From a virus: a DNA stretch of 30,192 nt. This document shows positions 15,056-24,532 of the stretch, in pieces (the first letter of the stretch is position 1; every line of letters begins with the position of its first letter). Both the position numbers and the translations under genes were made by a program. The stretch is taken from positions 1-30,192 of the IMG/VR virus record IMGVR_UViG_3300015262_000026; one strand, given 5' to 3'. The notes beneath the pieces were generated by a model that was not told where the DNA came from, did not search any database, and was given only the letters and a program-made list of their open reading frames with translations.

Positions 15056-18000
15056 GTGGCCGACTATCTGGACCCGGTTGTCATCGAGCTCGAGGGCCGT
15101 GACCGCAAGCTCCTGGACACGCTCACCCGGGCCAAGGCGGAGGTACGACGGTTCACCGCCGACGTCGGCCGGATGAACGCGACCATCAAGGTCGACGTCA
15201 AGCTCAAGGACGGCGCGCTCGCGGAGGTGCGCCGGCGGGTCGCGGAAAGCCCGGCCGCGAAGCTGAAGGTCGACTTGCAGCTCGGTGCGGGGCAGCGGGA
15301 CCAGTTGCGCGCGCAGCTGGAGGGCCGGCCGATCACGGCGAACGTGCGCCCGGTCATGGACCAGGCCGCGCTGCGGCGCGTGCAGACGGTGTTGCGTGAG
15401 CTGGGACGGCGGATTGATGTGCAGATCCGTCCCGATCTGGACGGGGGTGCGCAGCGGCGTGCTCAGCGCCGCTTGGACCGTATGTCTCAGGACCGGACGG
15501 TCGTGATCCGTACGCGGGTCATCGGCGACTCCAACCGGGTCCCGAGCGGCGGGGGTGGGGGTGCTGATGGCGGCGGCGGCCTGATGAAGGCGCTGCTGCC
15601 CTTTGCTCCGGCACTGGCCCCCGTCGCAGCCGAGGCGACTGCGGTTGCTGCAGCGGCCGGGGCTGCGACGGTTGCTGTGGGTGCGTTCGGCGTGGCCGTG
15701 AAGTCGCAGCTGTCGTCCCTGGGCGATGCCGCGGACGCACAGACGAAGTACACCGAGGCGGTCGCCAAGTACGGGCCCGCCTCCACGCAGGCGGCGCAGG
15801 CCCAGCAGCAGATGTCTCAGACCCTCGCCGCGATGCCCGCCCAGACTCGGCAGGCCGCCGGAGCCTTCCTCAACCTCAAGAGCGACTTCAAGTCCTGGTC
15901 GGATGGTCTCGCGAAGTTCACGATGGTGCCCGTCACGCAGGGCATCGGCATCCTCGACGCGCTGCTGCCGAAGCTGTCACCTTTGGTGAAGGACACGGCC
16001 GGACAGTTCACGCGGCTGACGGCGCTGCTGGCCGGGGGCGTCAACTCCGGTGCGTTCGACGGGCTGATGGCCCGGTTCACGACGTTCGCGAACAGCGTGG
16101 TGACCAAGGCCGTCGACGGCATCGTCCACTTCACGCGCGTCCTGGCCCAGGGCGGCGGGAACAGCGCGTTCAACCAGTTCATGGCGTACGCCAAGGCGAA
16201 CGCGCCGCTGGTGAAGGACACCCTGAAGAACCTCGCCGAAGCCGTGCTGAACATCCTCCGAGCGGCATCGCAGGCCGGCCCGGGAATGCTCACCCTGGTC
16301 AACACCTTCGCGAAACTCGTCGCCGCCCTGCCGCCGTCGGTCATCGCAACGATCATGCAGATCGCTGCCGCCATCAAGATCCTGTCGCTGACCAAGGCCG
16401 GGATCACCGCGCTCGGAGGGAGCATCGGAGGCCTCCTGGAGCGGTTCACCACTCTGCGGGCCGCATCAGCCGCGGCCGGCGGGGGCCTCGCCGGACTACG
16501 GGCCGCGTTCCTGTCGCTGGGTACCGCAGCTAAGGCGACGATCGTTGTGGCGGCGATCGCCGCCGTGGTCGTCGGCGTGTCCAAGCTAGCGTCGCTGGGG
16601 CAGAAGGCGCCCCCGGACATCGACAAGCTGACCAACTCCCTCGGGCGTCTGGGCCAGACCGGGCAGGTCAACGGCGAGGCCCTGAACGCGTTCGGGAAGA
16701 ACCTGTCCGGGCTACGCGACGCGGTGAAGAGCTTCGTCGCGCCCAGCGTCCTGGACAACATCCAGCAGGGCATCATCAAGGTCGTCACCCTCGGCACCAC
16801 CGACAGCACGCCGGTCAAGGAAGCCAAGGACAACATCAAGGCAATCGACCAGGCCCTCGCCAACCTGGTGCAGAACGGCCACGCGGACCTCGCCGCGGCG
16901 GCCCTGGTCAAGCTGAAGGCCGCCTACGCCAAGGGCGGCCACGACGTCGGGGACTTCACCGGCAGCCTGAAGGAGTACAAGAAGGCCGTCGACGACGCCA
17001 AGTTCGCCTCCGAGCTGACCGCCCAGTCGCAGGGACTGTTCGGGCAGCAGGCGCTGAAAGTGCAAGCCGCCCTGGACAAGCAGAAAGCGGCAGCGGAGGG
17101 ACTCCAGCAGGCGATCCTGGACCTGAACGACACGAACAGGTCCGCCCTGGACGCGGAGTCGGCGTACCAGCAGGCCATCGACGACGCCACCGCAGCGATC
17201 AAGGGGCACCGTGATGCGCTGAAGTGGTCGAACGGGCAGCTCGACCTCAGCAGCAAGGCCGCCCGTGAGGCGTGGCAGCCGCTCAGCCAGCTCACTGCGG
17301 CTGCCGAGGAATCAGCGAAAGCCACACTGCAGCAGACCGGCAGCCAGGACAAGGCCAACCGGGTGCTGATCGACGCGCACGCCCACCTGGTGCGAGTGGC
17401 CAGGCAGATGGGCCTCAGTGCGTCGGAGGCCAACACGCTCGCGGACCGCCTCGACAACATCAAGGACCCGAAGATCCAGGTCACGGTCAAGGCGATGCAG
17501 GCGGAGTCCGACCTGAGGGCGTTCAACGCCGCCCTGAAAGCGGCACCGAACGCCAAGAGCGTCACGCTGAAGACGCTGTCGGCCACGGCCGAGCAGGTGC
17601 TGGAGAAGTTCGGGTTCAAGGTCGCCCACCTGAAGAACGGCCAGGTGAGGATCAGCGCGGCGAACGGGCAGGCCCTCAGCGCTATCCGTAACGTTCAGGG
17701 CGCGGTCAACAGCCTGCACGGCAAAACCATCACGATCATGACGCAGTACTTCACCGCGAAGTCCGCGTCCCAGCTGGCCGCCGCGCACGGCCGCGCGCAC
17801 GGCGGTGTCGCCCCCGGCTACGCCGACGGCGGCCACGTCCAGACCCACCCCAACGGCGGCCTCATCACCGGCCCGGGCAGCAGCACCTCCGATTCGATCC
17901 TGGAAATGTCCCCCAACGGGGGCATGTACCGCACCTCGAACCGCGAGTACATCGTCCAGGCCCGCGCCGTCGACAAGTACGGTGTCGGCCTCCTCGACGC

Positions 18001-19171
18001 CCTCAACGCAGGCCATTTGAAGATGGCCGCGTACGCGAAGGGTGGTCTCACCCAGGCGGAGAAGGACGCCCGCAAGCAGCTCGCCGGGGGCTTCGGCATC
18101 AGCACGTTCGGCAGGGAGGCCGGATACCAGCGCACCCCGTTCGAGCACGCCCTGGCCGTCCCCGGGGACATCAACTCCCTGGTGCAGGCCCTGAACGGGT
18201 TCCGCGCGGAGATCAAGGCCGCGTTCAAGGGGCACACCGAGTCGTCGCTGCTGAACCAGCTGAACAAGGCCGGCAAGAGCCTCATCAACTACGACAAGCA
18301 GCTGACGAAGGTCACCGCCTCTCTGGCGTCGGCGAAGAGCAAACTCGACGACCTGAAAAACAGTGCGGCGCAACTGAAGTCGTCGGTCGCGTCCAGCATC
18401 ATGCAGGGCGCCGGCGTCGTCACCCAGGCCCCGCAGGAAGGGTTCGCGCTCTCCAGCCAGGACGTCGTCAACAACATGTCCGCGGAGTTGTCGAAGGCCC
18501 TCGCGTTCTCGAACCAGCTGCAACAGCTGAAGAAACGCGGCCTGTCCGCCGACCTGCTGGACCAGATCGCCTCCGCGGGGGTGGACCAGGGCGGTGCGAC
18601 CGCGGCCGCGCTGGCCGGGGCGAGCGACGCCCAGATCAAACAGCTGAACAGCATGCAGTCCCAGCTGAAGAAGTCCGCCAATGCGGCCGGTTCGGCGGTC
18701 TCCGACGCCATGTACGGGGCCGGGATCCGGGCCGCCGAGGGGCTCGTCAAGGGATTGGAGCAGAAGCAGAAGGCCATCGAAGACGCCATGCTCCGCATCG
18801 CGAAGAGCATGGAGAAGGCGATCAAAAAGGCGCTCGGTATCAAGAGCCCCTCGACCGTGATGGCCCAGCTCGGCGACTACACCGCGCTCGGTCTGGCGCA
18901 CGGCATCACCCGCAGCAGCAAGCACGCGGAGATCGCAGCTCGCGGGATGGCCATGTCGGTCGCCCAAGGAGCGGCTGTGACGGGCACACCGTCATGGGCG
19001 GGCGTACCGACGGGCGGCGGCCGGGGTGGCGGAGTGGTGGTGCACAACCACTTCCACTTCCAGATCGCAGGCAACGTCCGGACGATCGAGGGTCTCGCGA
19101 AGGACGTCGAGGAGCAGTTCCTGCGCCGCGGCGGCCGCAACCCGCTCACCTACCCCGCATACAAGCGCTGA
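15056..19171 (+). CDS. Tape measure protein
   Basis: 1371 aa, by far the longest gene; GTG 15056 with AGAGGGGG just upstream. The position after the chaperone frameshift and the composition (long Ala/Lys/Gln-rich helices and coiled coils) are diagnostic. The first ~150 residues are charged repeats of alpha/beta character (VKLKDGALAEVRRRVAESP). Hydrophobic helices are at about 176-216 and 494-512 and may insert into the host membrane during DNA ejection. Near 915-985 is a Gly/His-rich region (GGVAPGYADGGHVQTHPNGG, then SNREYIVQARAV) often seen near the C-terminal end of actinophage tape measures. If each residue spans about 1.5 angstrom, the tail would be near 200 nm. No lysozyme or peptidase motif was seen. 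Confidence 0.92.
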   Translation: MADYLDPVVIELEGRDRKLLDTLTRAKAEVRRFTADVGRMNATIKVDVKLKDGALAEVRRRVAESPAAKLKVDLQLGAGQRDQLRAQLEGRPITANVRPVMDQAALRRVQTVLRELGRRIDVQIRPDLDGGAQRRAQRRLDRMSQDRTVVIRTRVIGDSNRVPSGGGGGADGGGGLMKALLPFAPALAPVAAEATAVAAAAGAATVAVGAFGVAVKSQLSSLGDAADAQTKYTEAVAKYGPASTQAAQAQQQMSQTLAAMPAQTRQAAGAFLNLKSDFKSWSDGLAKFTMVPVTQGIGILDALLPKLSPLVKDTAGQFTRLTALLAGGVNSGAFDGLMARFTTFANSVVTKAVDGIVHFTRVLAQGGGNSAFNQFMAYAKANAPLVKDTLKNLAEAVLNILRAASQAGPGMLTLVNTFAKLVAALPPSVIATIMQIAAAIKILSLTKAGITALGGSIGGLLERFTTLRAASAAAGGGLAGLRAAFLSLGTAAKATIVVAAIAAVVVGVSKLASLGQKAPPDIDKLTNSLGRLGQTGQVNGEALNAFGKNLSGLRDAVKSFVAPSVLDNIQQGIIKVVTLGTTDSTPVKEAKDNIKAIDQALANLVQNGHADLAAAALVKLKAAYAKGGHDVGDFTGSLKEYKKAVDDAKFASELTAQSQGLFGQQALKVQAALDKQKAAAEGLQQAILDLNDTNRSALDAESAYQQAIDDATAAIKGHRDALKWSNGQLDLSSKAAREAWQPLSQLTAAAEESAKATLQQTGSQDKANRVLIDAHAHLVRVARQMGLSASEANTLADRLDNIKDPKIQVTVKAMQAESDLRAFNAALKAAPNAKSVTLKTLSATAEQVLEKFGFKVAHLKNGQVRISAANGQALSAIRNVQGAVNSLHGKTITIMTQYFTAKSASQLAAAHGRAHGGVAPGYADGGHVQTHPNGGLITGPGSSTSDSILEMSPNGGMYRTSNREYIVQARAVDKYGVGLLDALNAGHLKMAAYAKGGLTQAEKDARKQLAGGFGISTFGREAGYQRTPFEHALAVPGDINSLVQALNGFRAEIKAAFKGHTESSLLNQLNKAGKSLINYDKQLTKVTASLASAKSKLDDLKNSAAQLKSSVASSIMQGAGVVTQAPQEGFALSSQDVVNNMSAELSKALAFSNQLQQLKKRGLSADLLDQIASAGVDQGGATAAALAGASDAQIKQLNSMQSQLKKSANAAGSAVSDAMYGAGIRAAEGLVKGLEQKQKAIEDAMLRIAKSMEKAIKKALGIKSPSTVMAQLGDYTALGLAHGITRSSKHAEIAARGMAMSVAQGAAVTGTPSWAGVPTGGGRGGGVVVHNHFHFQIAGNVRTIEGLAKDVEEQFLRRGGRNPLTYPAYKR

Positions 19172-19220
19172 CCGGACGAAGGATCGAGGGCGCCGCCGGG
19201 CGCCGGATGGGTGGTGCCCG

Positions 19221-22200
19221 GTGGCGAAGCTCGCGACCCTGATCGACGCGTTCACCGCGTCGACGATCAACCTGGGCGTGTGGAACTCGTCGTCCATCGG
19301 CCAGTTCGCTCTGGACGCGGTCAATGACCTGGTCACCCTGAACGTGGGGACCACGTCGGGCACCTTCAACAGCTTCGGCGCGAGCTCGTACGACGCCACG
19401 AACTCCAGCCTGTACGCGCAGATCACGGTCCCGCCGAACGGCAACGGCGGCACCCAGTTCAACTTCAAGCTCGCCCTGGACGGCAACAACTCCGTCATCG
19501 CGAAGTGGTCGGCATCCACCGGGTTCCAGATGCAGATGCAGACCGCAGGCAACTTCGTGACGACGACGCTGCCCGCCTACGATCCGCACCAGCACCGGTG
19601 GTGGCAGCTCAGCGAGTCCTCCGGGAGTTTCACGTTCTCCACCAGCCCGGACGGCCTGAACTGGACGTCGCTGGCGACCATGGCCCATGCCTGGTCGGCG
19701 ACCGTCGTGTCGCTGTTCTTCCAGACCGGCGTCACGGACACCGAGCCGTCCGGCATGGTCGCGGTGATCTCGAACGTCAACACGCGCTTCGGCGGTGTCG
19801 CCAACGCGAACTGGCCGGTGGTCGAGGACGCCTGGGGTGCGGTGTGGAACGCCAACGGCGGCGACTCCCCGCTGGACCGCTATGTCGACGTCACCGACCG
19901 CACCCGGCAGAGCGTGACGGTGTCCCGGGGGCGTCAGTACGAGCTGGACCAGGTGCGTTCCGGTGAGGCCGGTATGACGCTGGCGAACACGGACGCCGTG
20001 CTCGACCCGGTGAATGCGTCGGGCCCGTACTACGGGCACATCCTGCCGTATCAGCCCTACCGGCGGCGGGCGCAGTGGCCGGCGACCCGGAACCGGCTGA
20101 CGCAGGTGCAGGCCACGGGTGGTGACCTCGGCGGGGTTGCGGCGGGGACGATCCCGCAGGGCTCGGGCGGCATCGACGTGTTCTCGTTCACCGACAGCGG
20201 CGGCGGCACGATCACCGCCTCGGCCACCGCGTGGCAGGGCGGCAACGTCTTCCAGTTCTCGGTGCCCAACGCGACGGCCACGCACACGGCGATCTGCTAC
20301 ACCGCGCAGCCCGCCGCGAAACCGGGCGCCACCTACACGGTGTCGATGTGGGTCCGGGATGTGACCGCATCAACGTCGTTGCAGGTGAATGCGTGGATCG
20401 CGTTCGTCAACGTGTCAGGCACCCAGACCACGACACGGTCGTCGGCGGTCACCCTGACGGGGTCGACGACGGCCGGGTGGACGCAGGTCACCGTGTCGGC
20501 GACAGCGCCGGCGGACGCTGCACGCCTGTCGGCGGGGGTGGAGACGGCCGCGACAGCAGGCGCGACGTGCAGTGTGCAGGTGGATGGCTGGCAGTTCGAG
20601 CAGGCCGCCGTAGCGTCGGCGTGGGCGTGCCCCGGCATCTGGTACCCGGTGTATGCGGGGTTCATGGAGCGCTGGCCCAGCAGTTGGGACATGTCGGGCA
20701 CGTACGGGCTGGTGCAGCCGTCCGCCGTCGACGCGTTCTCCCTGCTGTCGCAGAAGCAGCTCTCGGACCCGCTGACGCAGGAGATCAACTCCCACTCGCC
20801 GCGCTTCGTGTACAAGCTCGACGACCCATCCGGCTCCACCAGCGCCACGGACTGGACCGGCAGCTACCCGGCCGCGCAGCTGGGCATCAGCAAGTACGGC
20901 GCGGGCAGCTGGGTGTGGGGAACCTCCATCACCGCTACGGACTCGACCGGCGTCTACACCGGCAGTTCGGGAACCGTCGCAACGCTGAACAACGCCAGCC
21001 CCGGACAGGCCGTCATCGCAGCCGCGACGTTCCTGCGGCTGACGAGCGCAGGCATCGCCGGGCCGGCCGACCCCACGGTCTGGACACGCATGATCGCCTT
21101 CCGCTACACGGGGCCGGCCGTGACGGCCGCCGCCTGCCTGTGGTCCTCCATGGACCAGCAGCGCTCGGGCGGCCAGCCCTCTGGCAGTCACATCTACCTG
21201 TACCTGGGCAGCGACGGGCACCCGGTGATGTCGATCCAGGGCCCGACCGGCGTCGGCGGCGCGTACGGGGCCGGCGGGGCGACGAACTGCGTGGACGGCG
21301 ACTGGCATCTGCTGCTGGTCGGCTACAGCCAGATCACCCAGCAGGTCATGGTCTCCCAGGACGGTGCGGCCGCCGCGTTCTACAACTCGATCCCCACGAC
21401 GTATACGCCGTCGGGGATCATCGCGGACAGTGTGGGCGCCTTCGTGGACGTGACCGTCGGCAACGGCACCACCTGGAATTTCAAGGGCGACATTTCGTTT
21501 GCTGCGGAGTTCCCGGTGCTGCTGACCTCGTCGGACATCACCAACCTGTATGCGGCGTGGAAGTCGGCGTGTGCGGGCGAGTCGACGAACGCCCGCTACG
21601 CGCGGATCCTCAAGTACGCCGGATACACGGGGCCGTCGAGCGTGCAGACGGGGTTGACGACGTCGATGGGCCCGGCGGCGATCGACGGGCAGGACGCGGT
21701 CTCCGCGTTGCAGAGCGTGGTGGACACGGAGAACGGCGAGCACTTCATGGACCGCAGCGGGTTCGTGCAGTTCAAGGCCCGCAGCGCCCGCTACAACTCG
21801 ACCACCCCGCTCTACGTGTTCGGGGAGAACGCGGCATCGGGTGAGTGGCCGTACGAGGACGTCACCCTCGACTACGACTCCACCCACCTCAGCAACCAGG
21901 TCACCGTCACCCAGGAGTCGAGCGGCCAGAACTTCTACGCCACCGACGCGACGTCGACCACGAACTTCTTTCCCCGCACGATGTCCCGCTCGATCAACAG
22001 CAGCAGTGCGACGGAATGCCAGGACGCCGCCGACTACCTCCTCAACAGGTACAAGAACCCGGCCACCCGCGTCTCGTCGATCAAACTGCACCCCAGCGCG
22101 TTCCCGGCGCTGTGGTCTGTCTGCCTCAGCCTGGAACTCGGCACGCGGGTACGGGTGATGCGCCGCGCCCCGAACGTGCCGACCGTGCAGGTCGAGTGCT

Positions 22201-22634
22201 TCGTCGAGAACATCCAGTGGGACTTCGGGAACGACGGCGAAGCCTTCGTCACCTTGCAGTGCAGCCCGGCTGATCCGACGTCGTACGGGATCTTCTCGTC
22301 GTGGCACACCACCCTGAACGCGTCGTACGCGTCGGGGGTCACGTCGATCGTGGTCAACGCCTCGGCCGACAACACCAACCCGCTCGCCACGCAGCTGGCC
22401 GCCGGGGACACGATCGTGCTGGGGCAGAACACCGCCAACCAGGAGACCGTGACGGTCAGCGCGGTGGGCGCGACGTCACCGGGCTGGACGACCGCCACCA
22501 TCACCCTCACCGCCGCCACCACCAAGGCGCACACGGCCGCCGACGTCGTGTGCGAGCCGCTCCCGACCGGGGTGACCGACCCGACCGTGTACGACGCCGT
22601 GTCGAAGTTCGACTCCGCAGCCTTCGCCTACTGA
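19221..22634 (+). CDS. Large multidomain minor tail protein (baseplate/hub region, sugar-binding modules)
   Basis: 1137 aa; GTG 19221 is chosen because upstream codons are the shadow of the tape measure gene; the ribosome binding site (GGGTGGTG) is weak. The order of regions by eye is: an N-terminal beta sandwich with LamG-like texture (1-190); a distal-tail-like segment (210-290, DVTDRTRQSVTVSRGRQYEL); a jelly-roll resembling carbohydrate-binding modules (about 357-473, PGATYTVSMWVRDVTA and VQVDGWQFEQA); a second LamG/concanavalin-like sandwich (about 577-780, GDWHLLLVGYSQ); a hub-like region with DYLLNRYKNPATRVSSIKL; and a C-terminal beta module (about 1030-1110). It probably forms the tail tip and binds host surface sugars. 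Domain names are by texture, not by search. Confidence 0.75.
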   Translation: MAKLATLIDAFTASTINLGVWNSSSIGQFALDAVNDLVTLNVGTTSGTFNSFGASSYDATNSSLYAQITVPPNGNGGTQFNFKLALDGNNSVIAKWSASTGFQMQMQTAGNFVTTTLPAYDPHQHRWWQLSESSGSFTFSTSPDGLNWTSLATMAHAWSATVVSLFFQTGVTDTEPSGMVAVISNVNTRFGGVANANWPVVEDAWGAVWNANGGDSPLDRYVDVTDRTRQSVTVSRGRQYELDQVRSGEAGMTLANTDAVLDPVNASGPYYGHILPYQPYRRRAQWPATRNRLTQVQATGGDLGGVAAGTIPQGSGGIDVFSFTDSGGGTITASATAWQGGNVFQFSVPNATATHTAICYTAQPAAKPGATYTVSMWVRDVTASTSLQVNAWIAFVNVSGTQTTTRSSAVTLTGSTTAGWTQVTVSATAPADAARLSAGVETAATAGATCSVQVDGWQFEQAAVASAWACPGIWYPVYAGFMERWPSSWDMSGTYGLVQPSAVDAFSLLSQKQLSDPLTQEINSHSPRFVYKLDDPSGSTSATDWTGSYPAAQLGISKYGAGSWVWGTSITATDSTGVYTGSSGTVATLNNASPGQAVIAAATFLRLTSAGIAGPADPTVWTRMIAFRYTGPAVTAAACLWSSMDQQRSGGQPSGSHIYLYLGSDGHPVMSIQGPTGVGGAYGAGGATNCVDGDWHLLLVGYSQITQQVMVSQDGAAAAFYNSIPTTYTPSGIIADSVGAFVDVTVGNGTTWNFKGDISFAAEFPVLLTSSDITNLYAAWKSACAGESTNARYARILKYAGYTGPSSVQTGLTTSMGPAAIDGQDAVSALQSVVDTENGEHFMDRSGFVQFKARSARYNSTTPLYVFGENAASGEWPYEDVTLDYDSTHLSNQVTVTQESSGQNFYATDATSTTNFFPRTMSRSINSSSATECQDAADYLLNRYKNPATRVSSIKLHPSAFPALWSVCLSLELGTRVRVMRRAPNVPTVQVECFVENIQWDFGNDGEAFVTLQCSPADPTSYGIFSSWHTTLNASYASGVTSIVVNASADNTNPLATQLAAGDTIVLGQNTANQETVTVSAVGATSPGWTTATITLTAATTKAHTAADVVCEPLPTGVTDPTVYDAVSKFDSAAFAY

Positions 22635-22642
22635 CCGTCTCC

Positions 22643-22658
22643 GGGCCCGCGCGGGCCC
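22643..22658 (+). terminator. GC palindrome after the large tail gene
   Basis: GGGCCC (22643-22648), loop GCGC, GGGCCC (22653-22658) forms a compact 6-bp hairpin 8 nt after the stop, without a T-tract. It is probably a weak transcript boundary or RNA stabiliser. Confidence 0.45.
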
Positions 22659-22679
22659 CTCACCCATGGGAGGTCCCGC

Positions 22680-23243
22680 GTGGCCCGCACCGTGCCGTCC
22701 ATTGCGACCGAGTCCGTCGGCAACTTCATCACGTCCGCGCTGTGGACGTCGCAGGTCTCCGGCATCATGCAGTGGCTCGTCGGCTCGGGCAGCAACGGCC
22801 TGCCGATGTTCTTCGGCTACCAGGCAACCCTTCAGGCCGTCGGATCAGGCACGACGGGCGCTGCGATCACCATTGACACCGAAGTCATCGACACCGACGG
22901 CGCCCACTCCACCGTCACCAACAGCAGCCGCTTCACCTGCCAAGTCCCCGGCTACTACCTGATCTGGGGCTCGGTCGCGTGGGTCACGAACGCAACCGAT
23001 GAGCGGATCACCTACTACCAGAAGAACGGCGCGCAGATCGTCGGCGGTAGCAGCGTGCAGGCCAACCCGGTCACCAGCGCCCACGCAACCGTCGTCCCCG
23101 GCAACATCATGATCCTCCCGATGGTCGCGGGCGACTACTGGGAGGTGTGGGGCTCCCAGGTGTCCGGCAACTCCCTGAATACCCAGGCCGACGCGACGGC
23201 CGGCAAGAACTCGACCATGCTCGCCATCTGGATCCACGCCTGA
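22680..23243 (+). CDS. Minor tail protein with C1q-like receptor-binding domain
   Basis: 187 aa; GTG 22680 has GGGAGG at 22668-22673. The first ~45 residues (VGNFITSALWTSQVSGIMQWL) are a short tail-attachment region. Residues ~70-187 show the strand pattern of C1q/TNF-like trimeric heads: RFTCQVPGYYLIWGSVAW, then ERITYYQKNGAQIVGG, MVAGDYWEVWGSQVSG and a final MLAIWIHA. Such domains are common at the tips of Gram-positive phage fibres and bind cell-wall glycopolymers. This is a likely host-range determinant. Confidence 0.75.
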   Translation: MARTVPSIATESVGNFITSALWTSQVSGIMQWLVGSGSNGLPMFFGYQATLQAVGSGTTGAAITIDTEVIDTDGAHSTVTNSSRFTCQVPGYYLIWGSVAWVTNATDERITYYQKNGAQIVGGSSVQANPVTSAHATVVPGNIMILPMVAGDYWEVWGSQVSGNSLNTQADATAGKNSTMLAIWIHA

Positions 23244-23276
23244 CCAGCCGGTTGCAACAACTACGTCGGAGGGCAC

Positions 23277-23531
23277 ATGAGTTCCACCATCAGTCAGACC
23301 CGGTACGTCCTCAACTTCAGCGTCTCCAAGGGCGACTTCACCGATACGGGGTCTATCGCCCTCACGTCGGACACGGGGGTGACCGACGGCGTTGCACTGT
23401 CGCTGGTCGAGGCGTTCAACGGCCTTTCATGGCCGAGCGGAACAACAGCCGAGATCTTCGTTACAAGGCATGCCGTGACTGAGGTGCAGTCCGAAGGCGA
23501 CCTGAACGCCACGCCGCCCGTCTTCATCTGA
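23277..23531 (+). CDS. Small beta-rich protein of the tail module, unknown function
   Basis: 84 aa; ATG 23277 has GGAGGG at 23267-23272. The sequence is beta-rich (TRYVLNFSVSKGDFTDTG, then EIFVTRHAVTEVQSEGD) without transmembrane or catalytic motifs. It follows the C1q-like gene and precedes the peptidase, so it may be a small tail component. No family recognised. A terminator-like hairpin follows at 23569-23592. Confidence 0.65.
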   Translation: MSSTISQTRYVLNFSVSKGDFTDTGSIALTSDTGVTDGVALSLVEAFNGLSWPSGTTAEIFVTRHAVTEVQSEGDLNATPPVFI

Positions 23532-23568
23532 CCTTTCCGCCTCCATCGGGGAGACGCCCCCCTCGCCC

Positions 23569-23592
23569 AGCCCTCGGCCCATGTCGGGGGCT
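23569..23592 (+). terminator. Hairpin between tail and lysis modules
   Basis: AGCCCTCG (23569-23576) pairs with CGGGGGCT (23585-23592), with one T-G pair, closing an 8-nt loop, followed by TTC. It lies just before the peptidase gene and encloses an ATG (23581) that is therefore unlikely to be a start. It may be a partial terminator separating tail and lysis expression. Confidence 0.5.
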
Positions 23593-23613
23593 TTCGCACG
23601 CCCAGGAGCACCC

Positions 23614-24531
23614 TTGACCATCACCTTCCAGGGCGGCCGGCTTCCCGCCGAGCCCGCCCGGCCGCACCTCACGTTCGGCGCCTATCTGAGACCCGAACTG
23701 CCCGCCCCGCCCGCTTCTGCGGACTGGCTCACGCCCGTCCCGGGTGACACCTGGGGGATGCTTGGGAACGCGAAGTTCGGCGACTGCACGTGCGCCGGCG
23801 TCGGCCACAAGCGGATCGGCGACGTGTTCGTCAACCAGGGGACCGTCCTCAAGGTCACCGATAAGGACGCGCTCGCCCTGTACTCGGCCGTCACGGGCTT
23901 CAACCCGAACGACCCGTCCACCGACCAGGGCGCGGTCTGCCAGGACGTCCTCGACTACTGGCGCAAGCACGGCTTCCTCGGCGAGAAGATCATCGCGTTC
24001 GCCAAGGTCGACCTGTCCAACCTGACCGAGATCAAGCAGGCGATCAGCCTGTTCGGACAGATCTACTGCGGGTTCAACTTCCCCGGCAGCGCCATGGACC
24101 AGTTCAACAACGGGCAGCCGTGGGACGTCGTCAAGGGAGCCCGCATCGAGGGCGGCCACTGCGTCACCATCGGCGCCTACGACGCGGCCGAACTGGAGTG
24201 CGTCACCTGGGGGAAGGTCCAGAAGCTGACCTGGGCGTTCTTCAGGAAGTACTTCGACGAGGCGTGGGTCATCGTCACCCCGGACATGATCGACCCGAAG
24301 TCGGGCACGGACATCGCCGGGTACGACCTGTACGCGCTCGGGCAGGGCTTCGCGTCACTGACCGGGCACGCCAACCCGGTGCCAGCACCTCAGCCGCAGC
24401 CGGCCCCGGTGCCTTCCCCTCCTCCTTCGCCCACTCCTGCTCCGGATCCTCGCCTGGCTGAGGCGGCTGTTCTGGTCGGCCGGTTGAGCACGCTGATGCA
24501 GCCGTGGGCGCCCAACAACGGAGGCAACTGA
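23614..24531 (+). CDS. Papain-like cysteine peptidase with Pro-rich linker
   Basis: 305 aa from TTG 23614, which has CAGGAG 6 nt upstream; the in-frame ATG 23581 lies in a hairpin loop without a good ribosome binding site. Residues 51-66 (GNAKFGDCTCAGVGH) give the candidate nucleophile Cys58, and GGHCVTIGAYD gives candidate His182, followed by VTWGKVQKLTW, where papain-like enzymes have an Asn/Asp and Trp-Gly. The Asn position is Thr here, so the third catalytic residue is uncertain. Pro-rich linker at 256-279, then a short helix. No signal peptide is visible. It stands directly before the endolysin genes, so it may cut peptidoglycan peptides or a host protein; the target is unknown. Confidence 0.65.
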   Translation: MTITFQGGRLPAEPARPHLTFGAYLRPELPAPPASADWLTPVPGDTWGMLGNAKFGDCTCAGVGHKRIGDVFVNQGTVLKVTDKDALALYSAVTGFNPNDPSTDQGAVCQDVLDYWRKHGFLGEKIIAFAKVDLSNLTEIKQAISLFGQIYCGFNFPGSAMDQFNNGQPWDVVKGARIEGGHCVTIGAYDAAELECVTWGKVQKLTWAFFRKYFDEAWVIVTPDMIDPKSGTDIAGYDLYALGQGFASLTGHANPVPAPQPQPAPVPSPPPSPTPAPDPRLAEAAVLVGRLSTLMQPWAPNNGGN

Positions 24532-24532
24532 C

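Noticed and set aside
17312-18967. 551-aa reverse-strand open frame within the tape measure gene
   Set aside because: Same high-GC shadow effect; composition is Arg/Gly/Leu-rich without domains.
23581-23613. ATG 23581 as peptidase start
   Set aside because: It is in a hairpin loop without a ribosome binding site; TTG 23614 has CAGGAG at proper spacing.
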